64,000 bases of DNA, from assembly GCF_001522545.3 (NCBI RefSeq), contig NC_031799.1, positions 40,354,001 to 40,418,000 of the forward strand, in the 5' to 3' direction. This document shows positions 1-11,500 of this stretch, piece by piece. Positions within the stretch are counted from its first letter, which is position 1; every line of letters starts with the position of its first letter. The position numbers were made by a program, and so were the translations under genes. The notes below the pieces were generated by a model, which saw only the letters and a list, made by a program, of their open reading frames with translations, made no database searches and was not told the DNA's origin. The DNA comes from Parus major (taxonomy: Eukaryota > Chordata > Aves > Passeriformes > Paridae).

Positions 1-770
1 TTTTTTTGAAAACCCAAGGACATTAAATATGTGTCCTGTATACCTACGTGTAGGGGGAAAAAAGGTAAAGTTAACTATAAAGAAAAACAATAGTTATAAA
101 AATATGACTTGCAATGTTTATTTTAAAAAGGGTAGAAGAAATCTAACTGGCTTGAGTGGGAGGTAGAATTGGCTTTATGATGACTGGCTTTCAATGCAGC
201 TTCTCAATTGTATATAGCAGAAATGTGTATCATTTACTGGGGTATGTTATTGGGAAGTTATTTTAGGCCCCAGCAACATGCACACTGGCATCAAGACTTG
301 CCACCAACTTTCTCAGGATCCTTCCTACCATGGGTGTACATGGCAAACAGGAAGCTTAGAAAGCATAGATTGCCCTGCTGCTGTGGAGGCAGAGATGGTT
401 GGGTGGTGTTTTGGTAGTGCAGTGTACACTTAGGTCTTTTTGAGAGGAAGCGATCTGCTTGCTGTGCACACTATGGCTTGCTGGGTCTGTTTGCCAATCC
501 TGTTGGCTCTTCTGTGTGTTTGTCAGCATGGAAGTTTTGTAGGGGGCAAACACCTTTGAGCAGTTCGCTACCTTGCCCTTGTATTTCTGCATCCAGGCTG
601 TGTCTGAGCTTACCTACAGCTGCCGTATGAGGGGCACGCAGCAGTGCTCCACCCTAGTGCCCCATCAGTCGCAGTCCCTCACCCCCAGCTCCTGGGTGTA
701 TGCAGCTTAAGCACTGGGTGACATGGGAAGACAGTGATATTTATGTTGCATGTGTTGATTTTGTTTTCAG
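1..770 (+). other. S1PR3: S1PR3 upstream intron (3' part)
   Basis: No coding exon is visible here. The segment ends in a pyrimidine-rich stretch and a CAG acceptor at 768-770, so it is read as the end of the intron that separates a 5' non-coding exon from the coding exon. Vertebrate S1PR3 is known to carry its whole reading frame in one downstream exon. The first exon and promoter would then lie left of the window. Alternatively part of this stretch is promoter or 5' UTR. Only transcript data would tell. Confidence 0.5.
761..770 (+). promoter_or_regulatory. S1PR3: splice acceptor of the S1PR3 coding exon
   Basis: The sequence ttgttttcag, preceded by a T-rich run, is a good 3' splice site. 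It would start the exon at 771, giving a 185-nt 5' UTR segment before the chosen start codon at 956. The position is predicted from the motif alone. Confidence 0.55.
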
Positions 771-803
771 AGCCTGGTTTGAGAGCCACTCTCCCGAATT
801 AAT

Positions 804-914
804 ATGCGAAGTTTGCTGGAGGTGGGGATACACAACGCTTACCCAGAGGAGCATTGGGAGGAACGTGGCTTGATCTCCCTCTTGTGGAAAATTATTGGAA
901 CTATATTCTTGTGA
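804..914 (+). promoter_or_regulatory. S1PR3: upstream ORF in the S1PR3 5' UTR (36 codons)
   Basis: An ATG at 804-806 opens a 36-codon frame that stops at the TGA 912-914, in a different frame from the receptor and 41 nt before its start codon. It has A at -3 but C at +4, so its start context is moderate. If the predicted exon start at 771 is right, this is the first AUG met by a scanning ribosome. Such uORFs commonly lower translation of the main frame. The peptide has no recognisable features. Confidence 0.45.
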
Positions 915-955
915 TACTGAAGAAAAAAAGTCCAGCATCCACCAGGAAACAAATG

Positions 956-2098
956 ATGGCAGCCGTTACCATGCCACCTGATGCTCTTGTCAGCCCTCAA
1001 GGAAATGAAGAGATGGACTCTCTGATTGTACTGCATTATAATTACACAGGAAAGCTTATTTTAAGGGAAAAGGCAACTGATAAAATAGACCTGCCCACTA
1101 TTTCATTTCTGATCCTATGTAGTTTCATAGTCCTGGAAAACTTGATGGTGTTGATTGCCATATGGAAAAACAATAAATTTCACAACCGCATGTACTTCTT
1201 TATTGGCAATCTAGCTCTCTGTGATCTTTTAGCTGGGATTGTTTACAAAGTAAACATTCTTATGTCTGGGAAGAAAACTCTGAGCTTGTCCTCCACAATC
1301 TGGTTCATTAGGGAAGGTAGCATGTTTGTTGCTCTGGGAGCTTCAACGTTCAGTTTGCTAGCGATAGCTATTGAGCGGCACTTGACCATGATTAAAATGA
1401 GGCCTTATGATGCAAATAAAAAATACAGAGTGTTCCTTCTCATTGGTACATGCTGGCTTATTTCAATTTCCTTGGGCGCCCTCCCCATCCTTGGCTGGAA
1501 CTGCATAAACAACTTACCAGATTGCTCAACAATTTTGCCTCTGTACTCCAAAAAGTATGTTGTGTTCTGCATTAGCATCTTCATAGCCATTTTGGTTGCC
1601 ATTGTCATCCTTTATGCCCGTATCTACATACTGGTGAAGTCCAGCAGTCGTAATGTCACCAACCACAATAACTCGGAGCGGTCCATGGCACTCCTTAGGA
1701 CTGTTGTGATCGTTGTCAGTGTCTTCATTGCATGCTGGTCTCCACTGTTCATCCTGTTCCTCATCGATGTGGCCTGCAGAGTCAAGGAGTGCTCCATCTT
1801 GTACAAAGCCCACTGGTTTATTGCTCTGGCGGTCATCAATTCCGCAATGAACCCCATCATCTACACCCTGGCCAGTAAGGAAATGCGTCGGGCTTTCTTT
1901 CGCCTTGTTTGTGGCTGCCTGGTGAAGTCCAAGGTGGCCAGATCTTTGCCAATCCAACACACTCCAGATCACAGTCGAAGTAAATCCAGCAGCAGCAATA
2001 CCCAGAAGCCAAAGGAAGATTTCCCACCAATAAATGTCCCCTCATGTATTGCTGAGAAAAATGAATCTTCATTTCACAACGGAAACTTCTGTAAATAA
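956..2098 (+). CDS. S1PR3: sphingosine-1-phosphate receptor 3
   Basis: Complete 380-residue class A GPCR for sphingosine-1-phosphate, acting at the plasma membrane through Gi, Gq and G12/13 in other vertebrates. Seven hydrophobic segments lie at about residues 47-70, 79-101, 117-139, 160-180, 201-227, 246-270 and 287-304. R119-E120 at the top of TM3 match the pair that binds the S1P head group. ERH at 140-142 replaces DRY, as is usual in S1P receptors. CWSP (260-263) and NPIIY (299-303) are intact. Cys183/Cys190 and Cys274/Cys279 fit the loop disulfides of this family, and Cys319/Cys321 fit tail palmitoylation. Near-identity to human S1PR3 through the TM core separates it from S1PR1/2/4/5. 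The frame stays open back to a TTG at 854, but the first ATGs are 953 and 956. The second has A at -3 and G at +4 and gives the family's MA- start and usual length (human 378). One sequon is present, N29-Y-T. Confidence 0.97.
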   Translation: MAAVTMPPDALVSPQGNEEMDSLIVLHYNYTGKLILREKATDKIDLPTISFLILCSFIVLENLMVLIAIWKNNKFHNRMYFFIGNLALCDLLAGIVYKVNILMSGKKTLSLSSTIWFIREGSMFVALGASTFSLLAIAIERHLTMIKMRPYDANKKYRVFLLIGTCWLISISLGALPILGWNCINNLPDCSTILPLYSKKYVVFCISIFIAILVAIVILYARIYILVKSSSRNVTNHNNSERSMALLRTVVIVVSVFIACWSPLFILFLIDVACRVKECSILYKAHWFIALAVINSAMNPIIYTLASKEMRRAFFRLVCGCLVKSKVARSLPIQHTPDHSRSKSSSSNTQKPKEDFPPINVPSCIAEKNESSFHNGNFCK

Positions 2099-2099
2099 A
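2090..2099 (+). promoter_or_regulatory. S1PR3: Pumilio-type element and AATAAA overlapping the S1PR3 stop codon
   Basis: TGTAAATA (2090-2097) fits the UGUANAUA consensus of Pumilio proteins, and AATAAA (2094-2099) fits the canonical poly(A) hexamer. Both run through the TAA stop (2096-2098). Whether either is used is unknown. A cleavage here would leave almost no 3' UTR. Confidence 0.3.
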
Positions 2100-2198
2100 G
2101 GACTCCTTGAGACAAGTACTTTCCTGTGGTTTTTAGGTTTAAGCTACAAGTGTAGTTTAAATATTCATGCACTTCAGTCACAGGGGAAAACACTAACC

Positions 2199-2207
2199 AT
2201 TTATTTA
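2199..2207 (+). promoter_or_regulatory. S1PR3: AU-rich element ATTTATTTA
   Basis: Two overlapping ATTTA pentamers about 100 nt after the S1PR3 stop. Motifs of this kind bind mRNA-decay factors, but short copies also occur by chance in AT-rich DNA. Confidence 0.25.
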
Positions 2208-4400
2208 ACTTTGAGAACTTGTTTATCAACAATCATTTGCTTTGGGTGTTCATTCAGTAATGCACCTGATTCAGAAAAAGCCTTTCATGCTACCCAGGGG
2301 CCAGGACAGAGTCCATGCACAGCTAAGGACATCACGTGCCACAATGGTGTTGCATGCTAAGGCTTCATTTGGCACCTCCTGATCTTGCAAGACGTCACTA
2401 AAACCCGTTGGAAACTTCAGCATTCACTAAAGACTGCTGACGATTGTGAGATGAGCCTGATTACTGTCAACTGGGGGAAGAATTCATTGCATAAGTCAGT
2501 TATTATAGTTCTCTGTATGTACCTTGCTGTTCTATAAATGGCCTTATAAGTATGTGGTATAAATAGCTGTTTATTTGTACAATTTCTCATTAAAAAGTCA
2601 TTGATTGGTAAAAGTTTACAACATGCTAAACATTGTATTGCAGCATACAGAGTGACTAATTGTACAAATAGATGCGTTTTGATGGGGATATTTAAAATGA
2701 AGTAGTAGCTTTTAACTGACAGAAACTTTAGCAAGTCGTATCAATGCAGTATTTTTATTTTTTCCATTTTTATTCAAACTTTTCATGTTTAGTGAAAGAC
2801 AACATGGCAGTTGTCACTGTGGCATTTCACAACATATTTTAAGTAAGTAGTAGTAAACCGTTGAGAGAGGATATATATTTGCTATTTAAAGTAGTTAAAA
2901 TGTGACCCCTTGATACATGTGTAACAAGTATATGTGCTGTTTCAATGCATATATTTTTGCTTACTATTTTCAATATATTTAAAATTGTATGTCCAGCCTA
3001 TGTAAACCTGTGTACGTTGGTGAATGCACTACCTAAGCTGAGATCCTTCAGTTCTGAAACAGAGACGTATCATTTCAGAAAGCATTGAACCACAGTGGGT
3101 TCCTGTGGAGTTCCTTCTTTCCTCTCCAGGCCCTACCACAGCATGGGATTGTGTTAGAAATTCTTCCTGGGAAGTTCAGCGAGTGGGACAATGTCCCATT
3201 TTCTGTTAGTGGGAACCTTTTCTTCTACCATTTCTGGAGACTTCTGCAGATACAAGAGGGAAGATGCGGTACAACAGGGTCATGCTGAAGGGTGTATCTC
3301 CATTTATACCCGACCCTGCCTTGGATCTGGAAGGAAAGTTTATTTAGTTTGAAAGACCTGGAGCCCCAGCCCCAACCTTTTGAGAGTCTGTTCCAGAGAA
3401 GCCTGAAAACAACTTTATAGTTCATCACTGCCTTATCAGCCTGACTACAGGTTGGTGTTGAGTGTCAAAGCAGATTTCTGAGTCCTGGAGCAGTAAAGAC
3501 TTCACAGACATCTGATTTCAGGTCCCCATGGAAGTGGCCTGTGGTACTTCCATCAACTGGACTTTATGGCTGGAGGCTTCAGTGGAGTTTGATGGGAATT
3601 TCTGAGACAATTGTCTCAGTAAGAATGTATACATCTAACTGTATTGGGTTCTTTCAAAGATTTGTGTTTAATGTCTCAAAATACACTTTGCCTTATGCAC
3701 AATCAGAAGTAGTTGAGGCTTTTTTAAGACACAGCCTGAAAGAGCTCATCCTTAGCTTTACTCTGGTCTTAATCATTTAAAGCAGCAGCATTAGACTCTT
3801 CTCAAGTATGTATAGTGTATAAGTTGTGTATTGTATGTAGCAAAAACCTTTAAAATGTAGAGGTTTGCATTGTGATTATCTTTACAAATTAACAGTCTGT
3901 AAATGTTTTATGCTGTTAGAAAAGTGTATAAGAACAAAGAATTGTATTTGAATGAAATAACTGTGAAAGAGAATAGTAAATATGAAATAATTTCTACCAA
4001 AAATGTTGAAAAGCAGTGCACTTAGAGAAGAAGAAAAAGCTAAACCAAGCTAAGCATGATGTAACTATATGGATTGTAGATACAGGCTGCAGGCTATGTA
4101 GCTCTGTGAGAAATAGACCTGGTGACATTGCATTGCCATGGGCTTGATTAGGTTTTTAGATTTTACATTGCTATTGGGCTTTATTGTGGAAGTTCTCCTC
4201 TGAAGCTGTGGCTTTTAAAACTGCAAACTAAAATATTTTTATACTTGTGTTAGTTCCCAAAGTGGTGGCATGTGGTAGCTTCCTTGCTGTTGTAGAACAG
4301 ATATGCCTTAGGAACACAGTGGTTTGAGAAAACGTGTTGGCTGAATCCACACCAACCCTCGTGTCAAGGATGTTACATGATGCTTGCTATATAAGTGAAA

Positions 4401-4406
4401 AATAAA
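4401..4406 (+). terminator. S1PR3: candidate S1PR3 poly(A) signal (proximal)
   Basis: AATAAA is followed about 40-60 nt later by a GT-rich stretch (about 4446-4468, including tgtgtgtgtt). This is the expected layout of a cleavage site with its downstream element. It has the best downstream context of the plus-strand hexamers I noted before 5200. Confidence 0.4.
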
Positions 4407-4747
4407 TTTTTTCAATGCCCAAAGTCCAAGAAAATGTACACAAAAGTGAGTTCTAATGTGTGTGTTCTAGCCTTAGCTATTGTCAGGTAAGGTACAAGTA
4501 CTGCAAAGGACTCCACTGTTACAGGCCATGTGTTTGCTTGTTGGTACAAAACCCCTTCATTCCTCTTTGATTTCCTTCTCTTATTTTGGAGCTGTGGGGA
4601 TACTTTGTTAGTTCACTACCCTGCTGTACTTGAAGCAGGTTTCTAAGATACATGGCTTCACATGTCATACTGCTAATACAATTTACAAAATACCTGTGAC
4701 TGGAGGAAAAAAGCTGTTGTCAATACAATCTTCAGTGAGTCCATCCC

Positions 4748-4791
4748 ATTAGGAAGTATTAGATAAGGCAGATTAGGAAGTATTAGATAAG
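4748..4791 (+). repeat. 20-bp tandem duplication, period 24
   Basis: A 20-nt word beginning attaggaagtatt occurs at 4748-4767 and again, identically, at 4772-4791, with 4 nt between the copies. It looks like a recent local duplication inside the presumed S1PR3 3' UTR. Confidence 0.8.
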
Positions 4792-5120
4792 ATTGTGGAA
4801 GATTTTAGAGCAAAATTTTAAATTAGGACAAGTCAAAGGTTTAACAGCAGTAGACCTTAAACAGCCTAAAGATGACATACCCTTGAAGTTGGAAAAAAGA
4901 TGGAGAATATTTTCTTTCACCCTAAAAATATTAGAAAATTCCTCCAAACACATTCTAGAATCTAAGCCTTTTACCATCTAGGCTGATTTGAGCATACAGG
5001 AAACCAAATTAGGCTTTCCTTTCCAATTTGTTTTACATGGAGCAAAGGCTATAAAAGAGACTAACATTTCATTCATATTATTTCATGAATTGGAATATTT
5101 GTTTTGATTATGGATTATGA

Positions 5121-5157
5121 AATAAATGCAAGTCCAGCCACCTATGGAGAAAATAAA
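5121..5157 (+). terminator. S1PR3: candidate S1PR3 poly(A) signals (distal pair)
   Basis: Two AATAAA hexamers at 5121-5126 and 5152-5157, followed by a T-rich stretch. They lie just before the CR1 element and could end a longer S1PR3 transcript. Confidence 0.3.
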
Positions 5158-5524
5158 GGTTTTCACAATCTGCTTTCCAAGAGTCTTTTATTGCCAACAG
5201 TCTTAGAGAGTGTTTTCAAGTCATTAGGTACCAGAAACATTTTGAAAACTTCTAATAAAAAAATCTCAAACCTTTAAACTAAAGGTGTCAAGTAGCAGTC
5301 ATTTTTCAAAGAATTGTGAAAAGGCTTTGGCCTTCTATGGAAAACATTCATTTAAACTCTGGGTGTTGTGCCTGCGGGCAGTACTCTAGAAGTACTCTAG
5401 AAGGAGAAGGCTGTCTTAGTTGAACAGGGATTTTCTCTTGGAAATGAGACTAAAATGGAATGTGTGTGCCCAGTGGAAGCAAGGTCAGGTGATGTGGGAA
5501 GAATACTGAGATGCTGTTTGTCAG

Positions 5525-7228
5525 TGTAGGGAGAAAATTTGTGTGGTTAAAGCTCAACTGGATATGAAGCTGCAAAAAATGTGGAGGACAATAAAAAGAG
5601 TTACTTCAGTATCACTGAACAAAACTCAGCTTAGAAATAAAATCAGCCCATTAAGGGTGAAGATGGTCACCTCACAAGCAGGGACATGGACAAGGCAGAG
5701 GTCTTTAATGCATTCTTTGCCTCTGTCTTCAACATGGGTGACAGACCAAAGGAGGCTCAGTGCCCTGGGCTTCAAGGACCTTAACTGCAAGAATGATCAA
5801 CTCCCAGTTGACCCTGAATTATGTGGGACCTAGTGCTCCAGCTGGATCCCTACAAATCTATGAAGCCTGACAGGGATTTTTCCAAGCATCCTTTAAGAGC
5901 TGCTGTTGTCTTTGCAATATCTCTCTCAATGATTTTCATGGGGTTTGGGAATCCAGAGAGGTCTCAGCTGACTGAAAGCTGGAGAATGTTTTCTCAAGAT
6001 TCAAAAATGGCAGGAAGAAGGACCCTGGAAACTACGGGCCCATCAGTCTCATTTCAGTGCCCAGTAAAATCATGGTCAAGATTATTCTGGGAGGTATTTG
6101 AAAACCTGGAAGACAATGCAGTCACCAGTGACAGCCAGCACAGCTTCTTGAGAGGGAGGAGTCCTGCTTATCAAATGTGATTTCCTTTTATGGCAAGTAC
6201 CCCACCTTGTTGTTCAAGGGAGGCCAGTTGATGTAATCTTTTGGGGTTTCAACAAAGCTTTTCATAATGTCTCTCTCAGAATCCTTCTGGACTTAATGTG
6301 CAGCCCACAGATGGATAAACACATCCTGTGGTGGGTGAGCAGCTGGCTCAAGGGTCAGGCACAAAGGGTTACAGTGACATCAGACTGGTGTGACCTGTCA
6401 CTGGTGGGGTTGCACAGGGCCCTGTCCTCAGCCCTCTGCTCTTCAACACCTGCATAAATAACTTGGATGGACTACTCAGTGAAATACTAAGTAAGTTTTC
6501 TGATGATACTACAGGTGCTGGATTCTGGACCTGTGATCGTGGAGCCCTGGTTGTGTGTGTAGGCTGGGGAATGGGAGGCTGGAGAATGGAGAATAAGACC
6601 CTGGAGAGCAGCAGTGTGGAAAAGGACTTGAGGATCCTGCTCCATGGCAAGTTGAACATCAGTCAGCAGTGCCCTGGCAGCTAGGATGGCCAGCCACGTT
6701 GTGGGGTGCATCAGGCACAGCATCGCCAGCCAGGCAAGAGAGGGGACTGTCCCCCTCTGCTCTGAGCTGGGGCAGCCTCACCTTGAGTCCTAAGGGCAGT
6801 TTTGGGCACCACAATATAAAGAAGACATTAGGCTATTGGAGAATGTCCAATAGAAGGCCATGAGGATGGTGAAAGGTTTGGAGAGGAAATTGTATGAGGA
6901 GCACTTGATTGTTGTCTTCTCATCTTGCAGGAGACTGAGGGAAGTCATAGTCTACAATTCTCATGAGGGGAGGGAACCCCTTCACTGTCGTGGACAGTGA
7001 CAGACTTTGAGGTATGAAGCTGAGGCTGGGGAAGTTGGACGGATACCAGGAAAAGGCATTTCAGCCAGGGAGTGACTGGGTGCTGGAACAGGCTCCCCAA
7101 GGAAGTGGTCACAGTGCCAAGCCTGACAGAGTTGATGGTGTGATTTTTGGGGTATATTTCACAGGGCTAGGAGAGTTGCATGATCCTGATGGATCCCTTG
7201 CAGCTCAGAATATTAGATGATTCCATGA
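5525..7228 (+). mobile_element. CR1 LINE, long but decayed, + strand
   Basis: Non-LTR retrotransposon of the CR1 family, recognised by its reverse-transcriptase open frame in pieces. There is a segment reading DMDKAEVFNAFFASVFN-like near 5685-5735, an NYGPISL-type stretch near 6030-6055, GVAQGPVLSPLLFN-like near 6405-6450, and an FSDDT box near 6497-6511 where active copies have FADD. The 3' part matches the usual CR1 3' end (ggaacaggctccccaaggaagtgg-like, about 7084-7107) and closes at cagctcagaatatt near 7215. Many stops, frame shifts and missing blocks show it is long dead. It stands between the two convergent genes. Confidence 0.85.
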
Positions 7229-8507
7229 ATGCTATGCAGCTGAGGGTGGCAGGCTCTGCATCTGCCATCCCCAGGGCTGGAGGAAGACTTTGTCTGTGCT
7301 TTCTGGAAGTAGGCTCAGCCCTTTTGCCTATCTTCTTGGGGGGCTGTCTGCTCCAGTTAGGCCAGGCATGGCTGCTCCCTGGAAAGAGGCATTTTGCAAG
7401 AAGCCACTGTGGTGAAGTTTTGTGCTGCCTTCAAGGCTTATTTCCAACTGCTCTAATAAGGAAATGGAAAAGATAGCTGTGCATAAAGTGACAAACACCA
7501 AAAAGCTTGGGTCCTAAAAGTGAGTGCTCAGGTGCTTCTGAGCAGAGGTGTGTTTGTGTTCCCCTGCAGGTGTCATTTCACCTGCCAACACAACTAAGGA
7601 CAATCCCAGCAGAAGCAGGGGACCAGCCACAGTAGGCCTGGAGACATTCCCTTCTTGTGGCCAGGCTTGTGGGGACCAAGCACAACAGCAGTTATTGGGG
7701 GTTTCTGCTGCTGTCCTGTGGACCCCCAGGACCTGAAGAGGGCAGGAGGCGCTGTGCAGAGGCATGCAGAGTTTGCAGGTGCCCCTGATGCCTTCAGAAC
7801 TGCATTTCTTCTCCCCAAGAACAGTGTAACTTCCCAGGGCGTACTCAGGCTCAGCTTTAGTCCAGGTGATCAAAAGGGAAGGAAGGGCCTTTGAAAGAAG
7901 ACCTGTGGCCAGTGGAGGAAGAGGACTAGGGTTACATCTTCCTGCTGACATGGAGACAATGTCCTCTCCGCAGTACATAAAGTGGCTGCACTTGTCCTTG
8001 CAGTCACTCTCCACAGAAACATCATGGAGTGGAATACCCTTTTCTATTCTCACCTATTGAGTGTCACCTACTTCCAGCCAAACCTACCTTTCCAGAACAG
8101 GGCATCATCTGGCTCAGAAGGGCTTGTATTAACGCTTACATGCTTTCATGAATATAGTGTTTGTTGAAAACAAACACATGTGTTGTCTCTGTCAAAGTAC
8201 CTGGAGCTCCTGTGGTGGTGTAAAGTCAGTGTAGCAGAGGTCCAGGTTCTCATGTGCCATTTGGTCCTCTGATATTTTTCATCCCTGATTCTACTGGGTT
8301 GAGCAATTGATTGGTTTACTAATATCCCTATGCACTTTTTGAATGGCACACATTCTGCTACAAAATGTGCCTCCGTTCAGGTCAGTTAAAAAAAACCCAA
8401 GCCCAACCCCAAACCCAGAAAATAAACTTCATTAAGGAACCTGAGCATAAGAGAATAGACTCAAGTCAATTTTACATGCATTTCAGTCTAGTAATAGTGC
8501 TCACTGT
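7229..8507. other. intergenic, unassigned GC-richer segment
   Basis: No gene recognised. The part from 7250 to about 8060 is richer in G+C than its surroundings and carries a 540-nt frame on the - strand (7514-8053). That frame opens with GTG rather than ATG, resembles no family I know, and is probably chance openness in GC-rich sequence. The stretch may be an old repeat I cannot name. Confidence 0.3.
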
Positions 8508-8513
8508 TTTATT
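8508..8513 (-). terminator. SHC3: candidate distal SHC3 poly(A) signal
   Basis: TTTATT on the + strand reads AATAAA on the - strand. On that strand a GT-rich run follows (complement of about 8380-8425). If used, the SHC3 3' UTR would be about 5.8 kb, and the gene would end close to S1PR3, as it does in human. Other hexamers at 9089-9094 and 9105-9110 compete. Confidence 0.25.
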
Positions 8514-11500
8514 ACTTTGGTTAAACATATACAAACTGAATAATCAGAAAACAGTTGCATGACACTTATATTCCAAACTACATTGCTCAAGGACTTCCTC
8601 AGAGACAAAACTTGTCTCTACAGCTAAAATATCACAGTCAGCAGAGAGGCAAAGACTTGAGATTCACAAAAGTGGTTAGGAATATAAATTATCACAATAT
8701 TTCCACATACATTATTTTTCCTGCAATTCTCAGTTAAAAATGTTTCTAAAAGTAATAAATATTATTAAATAACAGTTGTACAATAAAACTTCCTTTTACA
8801 GCAAAATAGTCACTTTTTAGTTTTGTTGTTGCTGCCCACACAATGCAAAGAAAAACATTTACCTCGAAAGAAGAAACCTAGCTTCTTTCAAGTTTTAACT
8901 CTGCAGGACTTTACTAAGAAGCAGTTATCACAGCAATCCAGACAAAAAGGACACAAATATATACTAATTATAATCTTCACATTCTTCACTTAGTAGAAAA
9001 TTTCACTTAATTTTGCATTAATATATGCCTGGGTGTGTTTGGTGTCTTTTTCCTCATGGAAGAAAAAGGAGGACTGCTGGATAAAGTTTTTATTTGACCT
9101 GGACTTTATTTGATCTTCATGATAGCTGCATAAAGTGTAAATCTGCATCTTAATCTCAAATTCTGAGGCTTTGTTTTCTGAGTCATCTGCACTGTCTCTT
9201 ACACAGTGGGGTAGCAGAATGAGTCACCTAGCTCTAGCTTCTTTCTTCCTTTGGTTTCCATGACCTGTTGTGTTGTCAAACAAGGTATAAACACTCTTTG
9301 TATGGTGCTTTTTCTAGAAATGTGTAGCTCTGAAATCTTATCCCCTTTACTGAGACAAAGAAAAGAAAAAAAAAAAAAGCCCTGCTTTTTCTCCCTGGAA
9401 GCCTTAGGAGATAGTTACGTTGGAGTGTGCAGAGGAACAGATCAGGGCTTGTGAACATAAATGTCTCAATAAGAGATGAGCAGTAGGCTTTGTATCCCCA
9501 GAGGTTCTGCTTTAACTCTATCAACCAATTAGCATGGTTATAATTTGGCAACAACTCTCTATTCTCATTACTGGCTTAAATGCCTACTGGCTCATGTTTC
9601 CAGGCTTCACATTTCTTATCCCTGAAGTTTGCTCTCCCCAGACAGCTTTTCACTCTCTATCCAAGCCTCTGGCTAACTGCAGGCAAATTGTATGTCCATG
9701 TTATCTTTTCGGTGAGCCTGCCCTCATTACAGCTGCATCCAATGCAGACATGGACAAGGTCCACAGACATGGTATGTGAGTGAGGAGAGTAAGTCCAGCT
9801 GATCATAGAGCATTTAGCGGAAATTCACCCACATTTTGACAGCTTTGAACACACATGGGTGTCTGAAGAGTGCAGTCCTCAGCTTGGGCAAAAAAGTGGT
9901 TTTGACAGTGCACTAAGTTATGTCTGAATTTAGACTTGATGCAGACATATTTTGAAACTGTCAGGCAAATAAAAAGGGAAGTATGACTCCTACTTGAGCT
10001 TAGACTTCATTTATGCAAATATGGATTATGGTTTACCTAATATAAATTCTTGGTTCTGACACTTACTTCGGATAGACATTGGGTGATAAGAACAAAGTTT
10101 TGAAAGCAGGATTTGCAAACTTTTTCCAGAACATTCACAAGTTCCAAATATCCCTCTGATAATTGCAAATTTCTTAGAAGGTGCAAAACTTTGCTGGTTA
10201 TTAAATCTACTGACAAATGTCTAAATATCCATCAATTCTATTATCAATACATTATAGCTGGCATCTGGCATTGATGTGCTAGCAGCAATCACACAAGAGT
10301 ATAATTTTTAAAACATTCTCCACATATTACTGCACATGATGCCTGGGGACCATAGTGATAAGAAATGTGACTATATTATTCCACAGTGAGGAAAATGTAT
10401 GAATACAGACTATGGAAAATTTAGTGTTGGCAGGTAATATTTACCAGACTGTTAAACATTTTGTTCCAATGACAGTGCACATTTTGCACTGAAGCCTTGT
10501 TCCCAGGACTATGTCCTTTGTTCAAGCATTTATTGAATGTCTGGCAGACAGGTTTTGGCAGAACCAGTGTTACTTAGCATTGTGAACCCTGCAGGAGATG
10601 AAGTGGAGTGAAACAACTGTATAACTGAGCAAAAAGGCAGGCATTAAGCCATGGAAATTGCATCTTCTCATATGTTGACCAGCCAGGCATGTTTAGTTTG
10701 AACATTCTCCTCTTGCATTAAGGAAAGGGAAGCTGCAATTCCTCACTCTGAGCCAACTCCATTTTGCCAGAAAGTAATTCAGTTTTCAAACCCTATTTTC
10801 AGGTTTCATTGCTTCTGAAGCATCTGAAATAACTGAAAGTTTGGAGACATGATTTTACCTAGATGTCCAGCCTATCACTCCCAGCAACATTGGATGAATT
10901 TTATTAACTTAATAATTAGTCTAGATCTGCAATAAAAAGTAATCACAATCATCTGGTTCACATATAAATGTTCTTTGTTTAAAGGCATTAAATTTTCATT
11001 GTCATTAGTTCCTATACTTGCAACACAACTAAAATCACAACTGTTAATCAGATAGGACTCAAAACCAATGTAGACGGTCTTGCAGGATATTTAGGGTTCT
11101 AGTTCTGACTTCTCAGCTATTTATTGAAAAAACATCGAAAGATACTATCATATCACCTAATCTCAGTGATTTCTGTTGAGTCTTGAAAATTTTTTCTTTC
11201 AGTGAAATCCCACTTCTTGAAGTCATGGCACTGAATTACCACAAGTAAATGTCTAGTGCTTGAGATTGCATAAAAAATAATAAAAAATATGAAGGACTCC
11301 AAACCAAAGGTGAACATTAAAAGACTCACATTATTATGCTGTCAGTTGTCAGGTTTTCAGCTAACTTCTCATCATTTAAATCTATCTTATTACTTTTACA
11401 TCTCTTAAATTGGTGGCAAAGTTGGCTCTTCACAGAAGTGAGCCCAGCCGCTCTAGCATGTTCAATTAGTTCTTGTTGCAGTCAGTTTAAAATTGGTCTA

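Larger units (their letters stand above)
2099..5157 (+). other. S1PR3: S1PR3 3' UTR (right end uncertain)
   Basis: AT-rich sequence after the stop, without splice or coding signal, as expected for the long 3' UTR of this gene. It contains AU-rich pentamers, for example ATTTATTTA at 2199-2207, and several T-rich runs. The end is set at the last AATAAA before the CR1 element. An earlier end near 4420 is equally possible. Confidence 0.5.

Noticed and set aside
854..955. N-terminal extension of S1PR3 (34 extra residues)
   Set aside because: The frame is open but starts with TTG. The first ATGs are 953 and 956, and 956 gives the normal family length and start context.
1526..1972. 148-codon frame antisense to S1PR3
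   Set aside because: It is the complement of a strongly conserved coding exon and has no independent support.
7514..8053. 179-codon open frame on the - strand in GC-richer intergenic DNA
   Set aside because: It opens with GTG, not ATG, has no recognisable domain or splice context, and three other frames in the same place are also open. This is most simply explained by base composition.
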